This document shows, one piece after another, positions 32,404-40,493 of a DNA stretch of 64,000 bases; position 1 is the first letter of the stretch, and each line of letters opens with the position of its first letter. The position numbers and the translations under genes are program-made. Source of the DNA: Fulvia fulva (lineage: Eukaryota > Ascomycota > Dothideomycetes > Mycosphaerellales > Mycosphaerellaceae); the NCBI RefSeq assembly GCF_020509005.1, contig NC_063025.1:310001-374000 (forward strand), written 5' to 3'. The notes beneath the pieces are model-generated. The model saw only the letters and a list, made by a program, of their open reading frames with translations, was not told the origin of the DNA and searched no databases.

Positions 32404-33624
32404 TCAATCCTTCGGGTTCAGCCGTTCGCTTTGCCTCATCCTCGGCGTTATAGGAGCTTTGGTCCGACCCGTGGTTGTCCCTTTCCAAGTCCCATCTCCC
32501 TTCGCTGTCAAAGCATCCGCGACCTGCTCTTGTTTCCGAAACTTTCTCTCGCGCTCATCGCCGAGCACTTCCTCGGGCGTGAGAGCTCGCCTTCGTTTTC
32601 GCGCTAGCGGAGGCATGTTAGGGACGAACGTCTCGCGTTCGGCAGAATCGAGCCACTCCGAAAGTTGGGCGAAGGAAATTGTAAACTTCGGACATGCTTC
32701 CTGTATTCGCTGCGGAAGATCCTGGTAGATTGGATTCGGTATCAAGTCGGCCATCTCGATGGTGAGCTCGCCGTCGCATGGCTTACCGTCAGCGCTGCGA
32801 AAGGGCACCGCATCGACATGAGCTTCACTAATGGCTTCTTCCTCGGCATTGAAGCCTGGTCGCCAGAGATAGACGACAGCCGTCATGTCGGTATCTTTCG
32901 TTTTAGGGTGCTGCCGGTCTGGGACATCGAATGCTAGGACACAGCGAATTTGAAAGTTGGTTTCTAGTATGTAGTCGTCGGCCAGATGGGGCAGCGCTCG
33001 ACGTTGCTGGGTATAACTGACCTCCGCAACCAGCGCAGGCCATTTGTAGTGGTAGTCGCGGCCATTGTAGACGATGCATGTGTCTGGACTCCTGTCTAGG
33101 GTCGTCTTTGGGCGAGATTGTTTGTCCTGGACAGCTTGCTCTTGCACTCGAGATCCTTCATCGACCTCTTGGTCCTCGGCGCTTTCGGCAGCTCCGCGCT
33201 GCTCCGGCTCAAAGGACAAAGTGCGACTACCTCCCAAACCTAGGCCGCTCAATCGCTCGTCCAGTGCTGACAGCTTGGGCAAGATTTCGCGCACGACATA
33301 GGAGTTGAAGCTTGCAATGAAGTTCTCGTGAACCTTGCCAGGCATCCGCAGCACAAAAGTGCCGTCGGGGTCGGGGGTGTAGTCGTATCGCGCGTGCGCG
33401 GTGAACCACGCCAACAGCGGCGCCTCGGCGGACAGGCGCGCCTGAAAAATGGGCCAGGCAGCTGGCGGAAGAGGGAAGGAGTACTGGTCGCGCCGCGGAG
33501 ATGGCAACCGGCCTCGTGCGACGAGGCGGAGCGCGCTGAGGAGGGCGTCGACGTCGTCGGTGGGAGATGACTTGGGCGTCAGAGGCGGAGACGGTGGAAG
33601 ATCGCTGGGCAGGGACATGGACAT
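32404..33624 (-). CDS. PD-(D/E)XK nuclease-like hypothetical protein (406 aa)
   Basis: The frame is open further upstream to 33825, but that extension is low-complexity; the start chosen is the Met at 33624 (MSMSLPSDLP, G at -3). From there: a Pro/Ser-rich N-terminus (1-25); a segment with GTFVLRMPGKVHENF in which E100 follows a strand-like run; an acidic, Gln-rich linker (about 137-172); then SPDTCIVY with PD at 180-181 and WPALVAEVSYTQ with E201; LADDYI, then VVYLWRPGF; a basic C-terminus (RKRRRALTPEE). The order E - PD - hydrophobic-E-x-S resembles PD-(D/E)XK/Uma2-like folds, with Ser replacing the usual Lys and a nearby Gln206. This is a fold-level inference; catalytic activity is uncertain. 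The gene lies in a low-RIP island, 787 bp downstream of another minus-strand gene sharing a promoter motif. Confidence 0.7.
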   Translation of the reverse strand: MSMSLPSDLPPSPPLTPKSSPTDDVDALLSALRLVARGRLPSPRRDQYSFPLPPAAWPIFQARLSAEAPLLAWFTAHARYDYTPDPDGTFVLRMPGKVHENFIASFNSYVVREILPKLSALDERLSGLGLGGSRTLSFEPEQRGAAESAEDQEVDEGSRVQEQAVQDKQSRPKTTLDRSPDTCIVYNGRDYHYKWPALVAEVSYTQQRRALPHLADDYILETNFQIRCVLAFDVPDRQHPKTKDTDMTAVVYLWRPGFNAEEEAISEAHVDAVPFRSADGKPCDGELTIEMADLIPNPIYQDLPQRIQEACPKFTISFAQLSEWLDSAERETFVPNMPPLARKRRRALTPEEVLGDERERKFRKQEQVADALTAKGDGTWKGTTTGRTKAPITPRMRQSERLNPKD

Positions 33625-33931
33625 GCCACCCGGTGAGGTGAGGTAAAGCGAGGAAAGTATTGTGGGATGTCTGCGGTGTTGTGTCTCGATGTTGTTGTGA
33701 GGTCGAGGCTGACAGCAACCTTGATGAGGACGAGTGCTCGAGTCGGGTGACATGGGGCATTTAGGCACCACTTCCAGGGTCCCCATCACACCTCCAACTT
33801 CAACATAATCACACAACGAATTCAACGCTTATATGACTGTTATCAAATACCGGAAGCCATGTCAACGTATCAACTACAAATTTGCCCAGTTGCAGCGCGC
33901 TATGGAGGCCAGCCGAGTGATAGGCCCAGTC

Positions 33932-33997
33932 AAACTCGTACAATCGCAGACGCTTGCCAAACTCGTACAGATGCCCGGGACACGCCAAGTTCGTACA
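33932..33997. promoter_or_regulatory. Cluster of AARYTCGTACA-like motifs upstream of the 406-aa gene
   Basis: AAACTCGTACA at 33932-33942 and 33959-33969, and AAGTTCGTACA at 33987-33997; a CTGTACGG variant follows near 34013. They lie about 310-400 bp upstream of the start at 33624. The same motif clusters before the 758-aa gene, suggesting shared control or a shared ancestral sequence. Confidence 0.4.
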
Positions 33998-34410
33998 TTG
34001 GCCACCCATCCGCTGTACGGATTTGCCATGACGTCCGAATTTGGCGCTGACGTACATATACGAAGTCCAAGACTTCATTAATGTTGTTACTTGGAAACCT
34101 CAGAGAGGCGAATGAGGGAGGAACAATCAAACGAGCAAGCATCAGACCTGCGCGAGGAAAACAAAGAGCTGTAGCTGTGTACATCTACTGTAGCTGTACA
34201 TGTCGATCAATCTCAACGATGAATTAATTGCGGTTTGGTCCACAGCAAAAGGTCCTGGCAACGGGTCTCATTGCATAGCTCGCTGGTCAACAATGTCTGC
34301 CAGCGCTCACCAATCCATCTCGCTTCCCATGTGTCATGCTTCACATCTGCCTCCTACACTCGTCGCGTAGCTGAACATGCATGCATTGGCCAACGCCTGT
34401 GAGACCACTT

Positions 34411-36687
34411 TCACTTAGCGTGAAGCGCGCGCATGCCATCTTCCAACATCTCCCTGGCCCTCCGATAGCAGCGTTTGTACTCGCCAAAGTCAGCGATTAT
34501 CGAGCAGACCTTGCTATCAAGTTGTGCGGCAGCTGAGCCTATAGCACTCTGAGCAGGAGTCTTCTCAGCTTCCGCGATGCCCTGCTTCGTCTTGTCAAGG
34601 TTGACAAGGTAATCCTCGCGCGAAGTACCTGCCGGCCATCCGAGTTTTTCAAGCTGTTCAAACCCGGCCTGAAGTTTCTCAAGCTCTTTGGTGAGCTGGC
34701 CAGCCCTGTTGGCAGGTGTTGTATTCGTACCGGTCCGACCCACGGCCTTGATGATTTTGCGTATCACCTGAGCCTCTGCGACTAGAAACGCAACCCTGTG
34801 TTCAACATCCTCGAAGTTGGTACACACTGCTTCCGCCACCTGCCAAGCCTCTTCTAGCTGCTGCAACGCCAACGGAGCCGACGATGCAGATGAGGTGGGA
34901 GGAAAGTCAGGCCTGGCTTCTTGTCTGGCTATTCGTTCGCACTCTGTGGGATCGTTCAGCGGGAATAGTGTCGACGGGTCGAGATCGGGGGACTCGTGAG
35001 TGTCAGTGGCGTGGGCTTCGAGAAAGTCCAAGATTCTTGCCCAGAGCCGTGGCGACACTTGCTCCGGTGGACCATCATCACTGCACAGAAATGCGGCAAC
35101 CGCGGCGACTAGCAGGTGGCTGTTCTGTGGAGGATCGTGCTCGGTAGTGTCTGGGTCATTGACGTCGGGTATGAGCTCGACAACCTTGTGGTCAAACTTG
35201 ATCCCACGTATAGTGTGGCTCAAGCTTTCCAAAAGGCACTCTCCATGATTCGGGGCCGTGGCTGATCGGAAGGGACGGAAGGTGCTGGCTCGCTTGGTCT
35301 GGAAGTCGAGGTAGAGGAGTTGCCACTCGGTATGATGCTGCTCGGGTCGGAAGAAGACGCAGTGCGATTGGGTAGGTGAAGGTGAGACGGTGGCTGCGCG
35401 TAGCGCATGTGAATTTTGTTCGTATGTTTGGCTGAAGACGAGGCAGTCGCACGCTTGCTCGAGCAACTCGGTCCATACGGCTATAGCGGCGATAGAAGCC
35501 GAAAGTGAAGCCGCTGGGCGTGAGGCGGTAATAGGCATAAGAGATTTGGTGTGGCGTCTGGTGCGCTTGGACTTCTTGCATCCGAGGGCCATCACTTCGT
35601 CGGGGTCTGGAAGAGGACGTTTTGTATGCACAGACATATGTGTACATAGGTCTGTGGGCTGCTTCGACGTCGGTATTGGTGTTGGTGTTAGTGTTGGTGA
35701 TGGAGATGGCGGTGTGGGTGTTCTGTCGCGAGGTCGAGGAAAGTACGGAGGCAGCTCCGACGATTCATTATCGGACGGAGGCAAGGACCTCAGTCTCGGG
35801 AAGAATGATGTACTGTCACCTTCCTCTACCACGAGCCCGTCGTTGCTAAATCCGCCCCGCCCAACTTCGATGTCGCGCTCGTCCTCGGCCTGCTCTGGCT
35901 TATGTGTCTGCTGTTCTTGATCGCCCTCGACGCTGCCATTATCATCGCCTTGATCCTCCTCATCTTCACATTGCTCATCGTGGCCTGCATTTTCTTGACT
36001 TCCTAGTACCCTGTGATCTGTTCCGTCCTTGCCCTTGTTTCGGATCGGCGAGCTTGTGCTAATCTGTTCGTTGCTGTCGCTGCTGCTGCCCTCCACGGCG
36101 GCGCTCTGCTTGGCCTGTAAGTCCCGAAGTACCGCATAGACATCGTATGCCGCCCATTCGCGATTCTTGGCCACATTGGAGCGTGCCCATGGTCGGAGGA
36201 CTCGATCACGACGCTGAGAGGCCACCTTCTCGAGCGCTGTGAACACTTGGATGCGATCCGTTGCGGAAGTCGTCGCGGGTGTTTCAAGGCGGCGCAAATT
36301 CTGAAGGAAATCGCGGTTGTTCAAGGGAAGTTTGCCAAATAGACCAAATGCGTCTAGCAATGAGAGTCTCCAGAAGTCGGACTGCTCTAGAGCGACCAGC
36401 GATTGAAGGCAGCGAGCGCGTGTGGTGTCAGTCGCGGTGATGTCGCCCTTGATGGCATGCCGTAGAAGCGTTCGCAGGTCTTCTGGAAGCTGTTCTGAGT
36501 AGTCGAAGGTGGGTGTTGATACCGTTGCATAAGCAGCATGCTCTGTCTTCCACCATGCACGGTACTCCTTGAGCGTTTGGTCGTTGTTCTCCACAGCGGA
36601 CGTGCGGCGCAACCTCTCGAGGTCGGGGTCTGGCGGATGCGCTGGCGGATCTGTTGACGGAGGGGGAGATACGCGCACCCGTGCCAT
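34411..36687 (-). CDS. Hypothetical protein, 758 aa, with possible degenerate Ulp1-like region
   Basis: Start chosen at 36687 (context ACACCATGG, a strong Kozak match) rather than the upstream Met at 36855, whose extension has no domain-like character. Residues 1-25 are Pro-rich; 60-190 are probably helical and globular (DFWRLSLLDAFGLFGKLPLN); 195-350 are an acidic then Ser/Thr/Pro-rich disordered linker; 371-379 (KKSKRTRRH) is a likely nuclear signal; 395-560 contain HHTEWQLLYLDF and QNSHLLVAAVAAFLC; 600-758 are helical. The H-W-hydrophobic-D pattern followed by Q...(small)...VAA recalls C48/Ulp1 peptidases, but the DCG cysteine position is NSH, so any such domain would be inactive. The family is not otherwise recognised. 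Intronless and not RIPed. Confidence 0.65.
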   Translation of the reverse strand: MARVRVSPPPSTDPPAHPPDPDLERLRRTSAVENNDQTLKEYRAWWKTEHAAYATVSTPTFDYSEQLPEDLRTLLRHAIKGDITATDTTRARCLQSLVALEQSDFWRLSLLDAFGLFGKLPLNNRDFLQNLRRLETPATTSATDRIQVFTALEKVASQRRDRVLRPWARSNVAKNREWAAYDVYAVLRDLQAKQSAAVEGSSSDSNEQISTSSPIRNKGKDGTDHRVLGSQENAGHDEQCEDEEDQGDDNGSVEGDQEQQTHKPEQAEDERDIEVGRGGFSNDGLVVEEGDSTSFFPRLRSLPPSDNESSELPPYFPRPRDRTPTPPSPSPTLTPTPIPTSKQPTDLCTHMSVHTKRPLPDPDEVMALGCKKSKRTRRHTKSLMPITASRPAASLSASIAAIAVWTELLEQACDCLVFSQTYEQNSHALRAATVSPSPTQSHCVFFRPEQHHTEWQLLYLDFQTKRASTFRPFRSATAPNHGECLLESLSHTIRGIKFDHKVVELIPDVNDPDTTEHDPPQNSHLLVAAVAAFLCSDDGPPEQVSPRLWARILDFLEAHATDTHESPDLDPSTLFPLNDPTECERIARQEARPDFPPTSSASSAPLALQQLEEAWQVAEAVCTNFEDVEHRVAFLVAEAQVIRKIIKAVGRTGTNTTPANRAGQLTKELEKLQAGFEQLEKLGWPAGTSREDYLVNLDKTKQGIAEAEKTPAQSAIGSAAAQLDSKVCSIIADFGEYKRCYRRAREMLEDGMRALHAK

Positions 36688-37554
36688 GGTGTCAATGCAG
36701 TCTTTCGTAGTGTACGTGTAGCTACGTACATGTACGCTGTGTGAACAAGATGTTTTGTTGACAACCAACGTAACTTCTCTATTCTTGCTCACTATGCTTA
36801 AGTTCGTACAGCGGACATGTACGGACTTGAGCGCTTTCCCAAAGTCGTACGCCACGCTTGCACGAGCTCAGCTGTACGAGCTTACCCGCACGTGCATAGA
36901 AAACGTGACCCCACCCCGAACACTGGTCCACGGCCACGCTCGAACACTTCACCGCCATCACCCGACCATCATCAACACTTCATCGCCATCACCCGAATCT
37001 GCGCGAAAGTACCGGATACCAACCTAATACGTCAGCATCGCTCGATCAGACGCACCTCGAGACACAGCTGCGCCCAGTTGGCTTGAGTCACCGACAGATT
37101 TCGAGCTGCAAGTGACCTGATGCATACTCGGGCGCAATTCCTGTCTACCGCTTGGCTGATACTATGAGCGTGACGTGACATTGCATTCCATAGGCCGGGG
37201 CACTTGCCTGCTTCTCACGATACTACAGATACTGTGCCATAGCGGGCTGGGAGCTTGGATGATGCCATGACATTGCATTCCATGATGCTGGCACTCTCAC
37301 ACTCCAGTGCTGAACACACACATTTTGCAGTTTTCCTCCAATCACCATTTTGGCCGACACAGCTTCTTCGCAATTTCATCCGGTACGCAATGGGTATGAG
37401 GGGCGAGTGGCCTTCGGGAATTGCGAATTGATACGCACTCGCCCCTCATACCTATCACTGACACACCTGATGGCTTGAATCTATAAGCCGCAAGACTACG
37501 ACGTTGACCGATCGAGGCTTGTGACTGTATACTGACTAGCGCTCCGGGTACCGT
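36688..37554. promoter_or_regulatory. Intergenic region upstream of the 758-aa gene
   Basis: Contains motif copies AAGTTCGTACA (36800-36810), and on the other strand AAGTCCGTACA (36818-36828) and AAGCTCGTACA (36873-36883), 113-196 bp upstream of the start codon, plus a CGTACATGTACG palindrome near 36723-36734. Further out, ATTGCATTCCAT occurs twice (about 37179 and 37272), and an inverted repeat lies at 37393-37452. No coding region recognised. Confidence 0.4.
37393..37452. repeat. 17-bp inverted repeat with 26-bp loop
   Basis: GGTATGAGGGGCGAGTG (37393-37409) and its exact complement (37436-37452). It might be a transcription terminator or hairpin between the 758-aa gene promoter and the weak ORF at 37555, or a remnant of terminal inverted repeats. 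No flanking duplication recognised. Confidence 0.75.
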
Positions 37555-37893
37555 ATGCTCTATTCTATGCTCAGCCAGGATCCTTCTGCCACTCCATACC
37601 TAGACATGCACAACTTCAGCTTTTCCTGTGTCGACCATGTACACTTAACAAGAGACAACTATCTACACATCGTCAACGCGACGATCCATCCACTGGGTAC
37701 CATTTATCTAGGGCCCAAGCTTAACCATGGCCATGGCTGGTACGGCGGAGCTTTCTGGTCTTTCTCGGAAGGCCTCGCTCTGTCCATACCTAACAACTCG
37801 TCGACGGCCTGGTGTCATCCGAACGGAGAAAGGGAGTGGTCGCACGAGCACAGCTGCAACGGACTAGCAGGACGATGTGGCGAGACGCACTAA
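37555..37893 (+). CDS. Weak hypothetical ORF (112 codons)
   Basis: MLYSMLSQDPSATPYLDM..., rich in His, Trp and Cys (GHGWYGGAFWSFSEG), with no known motif. Composition is normal for the island and no RIP stops occur. It could be a small gene, a fragment or chance; there is no start-context or domain support. Confidence 0.25.
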   Translation: MLYSMLSQDPSATPYLDMHNFSFSCVDHVHLTRDNYLHIVNATIHPLGTIYLGPKLNHGHGWYGGAFWSFSEGLALSIPNNSSTAWCHPNGEREWSHEHSCNGLAGRCGETH

Positions 37894-39320
37894 GAAAATG
37901 AACAAAGAGAAGGAGGCGCATCTCGTCTAGCAATGGGACCGGCACCGACCCCACGAATCGCCTCACCCACTACTGGTCACGGAATGGCAAGCGGAGATGC
38001 ACGCCATGTTGGACTCGACAAGCTCATCTGACCACGAAAGTGCACCACCAGGACTACGGGCACCTACTCCATCGGTCTCCAATATATATCTAGAAAGAGG
38101 CAGTATGGACTCCCCATCGGCGTCGAACCCAGCCCCTTCCTCAATTGTGAGCCTACTCAGGGCGCATCGAGAGGCGCGCAGGCAGGCAAGACGATCTTAG
38201 ACACCGGCTACAATCACGAGGATAAGGACAAGGCTTGCAAGTCGACTTTGCTGCACTAACACTGTCGAAGTCTTCTTCGCACAGTATACATCTCATCATG
38301 TCCTCGGCAGGAGGGGTTTTCTGCTTTGTCGGGGTCATCGTACGACGATTTGTAGCATCTCGGTAGAGCGCGATGGGCCTGCTGCGGCCGGCTGAGCGAC
38401 TTTTCGGGCTGTGTAGTAGAGATTGAGCACATCCTCGTGCGTCGGAGCGATCTGTCAGGCCTGGCGATGAAGAAGCCCCGGCGCGGAGTGTTATTGCGTA
38501 TTGGTAAGCCGTGAGGTTAATGGAGGAGAGACACAGGCAACGGCGATCAAGCTTTCCGGCCTTATCGATTGGCTTGGCTCGGGGGAAGACGGCTATGCTC
38601 GTGAGACCAAATAGTCAGCTGATTGTCCCGTGGCTGAAGAGGAATTGATCAATACACAAGAACATACTGACCCACGTAAGGTAGTCGTTCGTGGCGCACT
38701 GGTAAACTCGCACAGCGCGATTTTGGTAACGAAAGGCACATAGCTTCGAATTTCCTAGACAGGTTCGGCACTTCGGAAGTCGTACGATATCTCTCTAAGC
38801 TCCACTACGACGAAGATGACAGTGGCGAACACTGTGCTAGGATCGAGCTTTGAATCACCAACAACATCACGAGCTCTGTTCTGCTCGACTACCGATATCA
38901 GGCGTCTGTTGACAGCACAAGATTGCTCCGTCGTGGGGGAGAGAAGCTCGTTCAATGTCGGTTCGCGATGAGGAGAGAACCTGTCGAGCTCGCTTCGTCA
39001 AGTTTCCTAGCTTTTATAGAGTTGTGGCTTCGGCAAGTAGTATCAAGGTGTGAGCAGTAGTCCCAATGCTTGACATATACTGACATGGTCTCGCAGAGGG
39101 CAAAGGTGGCATTGTCTGCCAGTCGCCGTCTACCTCTAAGTCAAGTGTTCGCTCCTATCTGAATCGAGAGATAGCTACGGTCACGTCGGCGCATTGTCCT
39201 CGAATTGCTAGTAGCTAGCATGAACGTGAAGCGGTTGACTGCGATTGCTACATAGCATGTATGCAAGCAAGCAGCAGTAGCAGCATCGAGTGGGTGCTAA
39301 AGATGAAGTGGAAGCATTGG
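37894..39320. other. Non-coding or remnant DNA, one RING-like fragment
   Basis: No convincing gene. A minus-strand open stretch at 38338-38153 reads RCILCEEDFDS followed by CKPC and CSRCL, a cysteine spacing that recalls RING/IBR zinc fingers. It is short, lacks histidine ligands at the expected places and has no partner exons I can find, so it may be a gene fragment or coincidence. Confidence 0.25.
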
Positions 39321-39321
39321 T

Positions 39322-39340
39322 AGGAAGGAAGGAAGGAAGG
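39322..39340 (+). repeat. AGGA microsatellite
   Basis: Nearly five tandem AGGA units. No functional inference. Confidence 0.9.
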
Positions 39341-39499
39341 TGGCAGAGGTATTTCCTCGACCTTAATGAACTCGAAGCGTACCTCCCGCATTCCTGGAGC
39401 ATCTATACGCCATCTCCCAGTACATCGGCCTAGATGTACATACTGCGAAACGTCAACGAAGCGACGTCAATATGCCTATAGGCAAAACCGGTCAGATGC

Positions 39500-40080
39500 C
39501 CGCGAGCATCAACACACCCGACAGCCAGTCTGTAGCGATTAAGCTCATCAACACGCTCGGCATCCAGTCTCGGGCATACCGACGGTTCTTAAGCGACGCA
39601 GCGGGTGACTGACTGGTCAGAACATCAATCAGTGCACGATGTCGAACACATGGCTCGCATCGCAGACCCGTACATAACACACTCGACAGCCCGACACAGC
39701 CACAGCCATCCAGCCGATTAACACACTCATCATCTAGTCTCAAGCAGAACCATGAATCGCGAGCGGACCTACTGGCTGCTTAGAAGCTCAAGCACTCTTC
39801 CGAATGCACGACACCGAACACATAGCCGACGAACGGGATCCTAGCTAGAGATTTCCTAGCCACCACTTGTCATCAACACACTCGACAGGCAGTCCACAAA
39901 CATTTAGCCTATCAATACACTCGGCATCTTGTCTTAGGCTGATCTATGGTTCACGAGCGGCATGGTGGATGGCTGGCTGCTCAGAAGCTTAAGCAAACTT
40001 GGAGGAAACGGCACCGAACATATAGCCCGAAAATGAGAACATGGTCCGCGAATGTCACCCACGATCTACGAACGGGATCC
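39500..40080 (+). repeat. Three degenerate tandem units of about 170-200 bp
   Basis: Three successive blocks (about 39503-39670, 39672-39843, 39881-40081) share an ordered series of words: ATCAACACAC(T/C)CGACAG, a TC(A/G)GCATC..GTCT word, GAGCGG..GGCTGCT.AGAAGCT, CACCGAACA(C/T)ATAGCC and GAACGGGATCC. The third is expanded by an insertion. They are diverged, do not carry an ORF through, and may be an old minisatellite or nested element copies. Confidence 0.6.
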
Positions 40081-40445
40081 CGGTTGAAAATCCTTTGACC
40101 ACTACCACAGAATGGCGACATCGAGAAGCAAACGCCGCTGGCCACTCGGTGGACGACCTCCTAGCCGGACAGCAATATCAGTGAACCTGACCGGGAATTC
40201 CAGAAGCACATTTCCTGCTTTTTGCCCGAGATGTAAGAGACAGGGATTAATCAGATAGGCGTCGGGGCCACGACGAGGGACAAGATATGGCTCGACTTTG
40301 GATGCTGTGATAAACTGGTCTGGTTTACATCTTTGCCTCCTAGGTCGCCACATTTAGGGAGTAGATGTATTCGACTCTCGGTTAGTCACAAGACGAAGAG
40401 AAGAGGGAAGGAGCGCTACACATTCGGCTGGAAGCAGTCGTCTGT

Positions 40446-40493
40446 ATCATACGGAAGCCGGGGATCAGCATCATACGGAAGCCGAGGATTAGC
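40446..40493 (+). repeat. 24-bp direct repeat, two copies
   Basis: Units 40446-40469 and 40470-40493, starting ATCATACGGAAGCCG, differ at two positions (G/A and C/T). Both differences are transitions. Confidence 0.9.

Noticed and set aside
33227..33760. 177-codon minus-strand frame overlapping the nuclease-like gene
   Set aside because: Arg/Pro/Ser-rich alternate frame of the same locus; it lacks the fold-like motifs of the main frame.
33809..34081. Overlapping 82-89 codon frames on both strands between the two island genes
   Set aside because: They fall on the repeated CGTACA motifs; mutually overlapping, no domain, better explained as regulatory or repeat DNA.
35192..35920. Several open frames overlapping the 758-aa gene on both strands
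   Set aside because: Out-of-frame shadows of the Ser/Thr/Pro-rich linker; the 758-aa frame has the best start context and continuous domain-like ends.
39492..39743. 83-codon minus-strand frame in the degenerate tandem repeats
   Set aside because: Does not persist through the other repeat units and has no motif.
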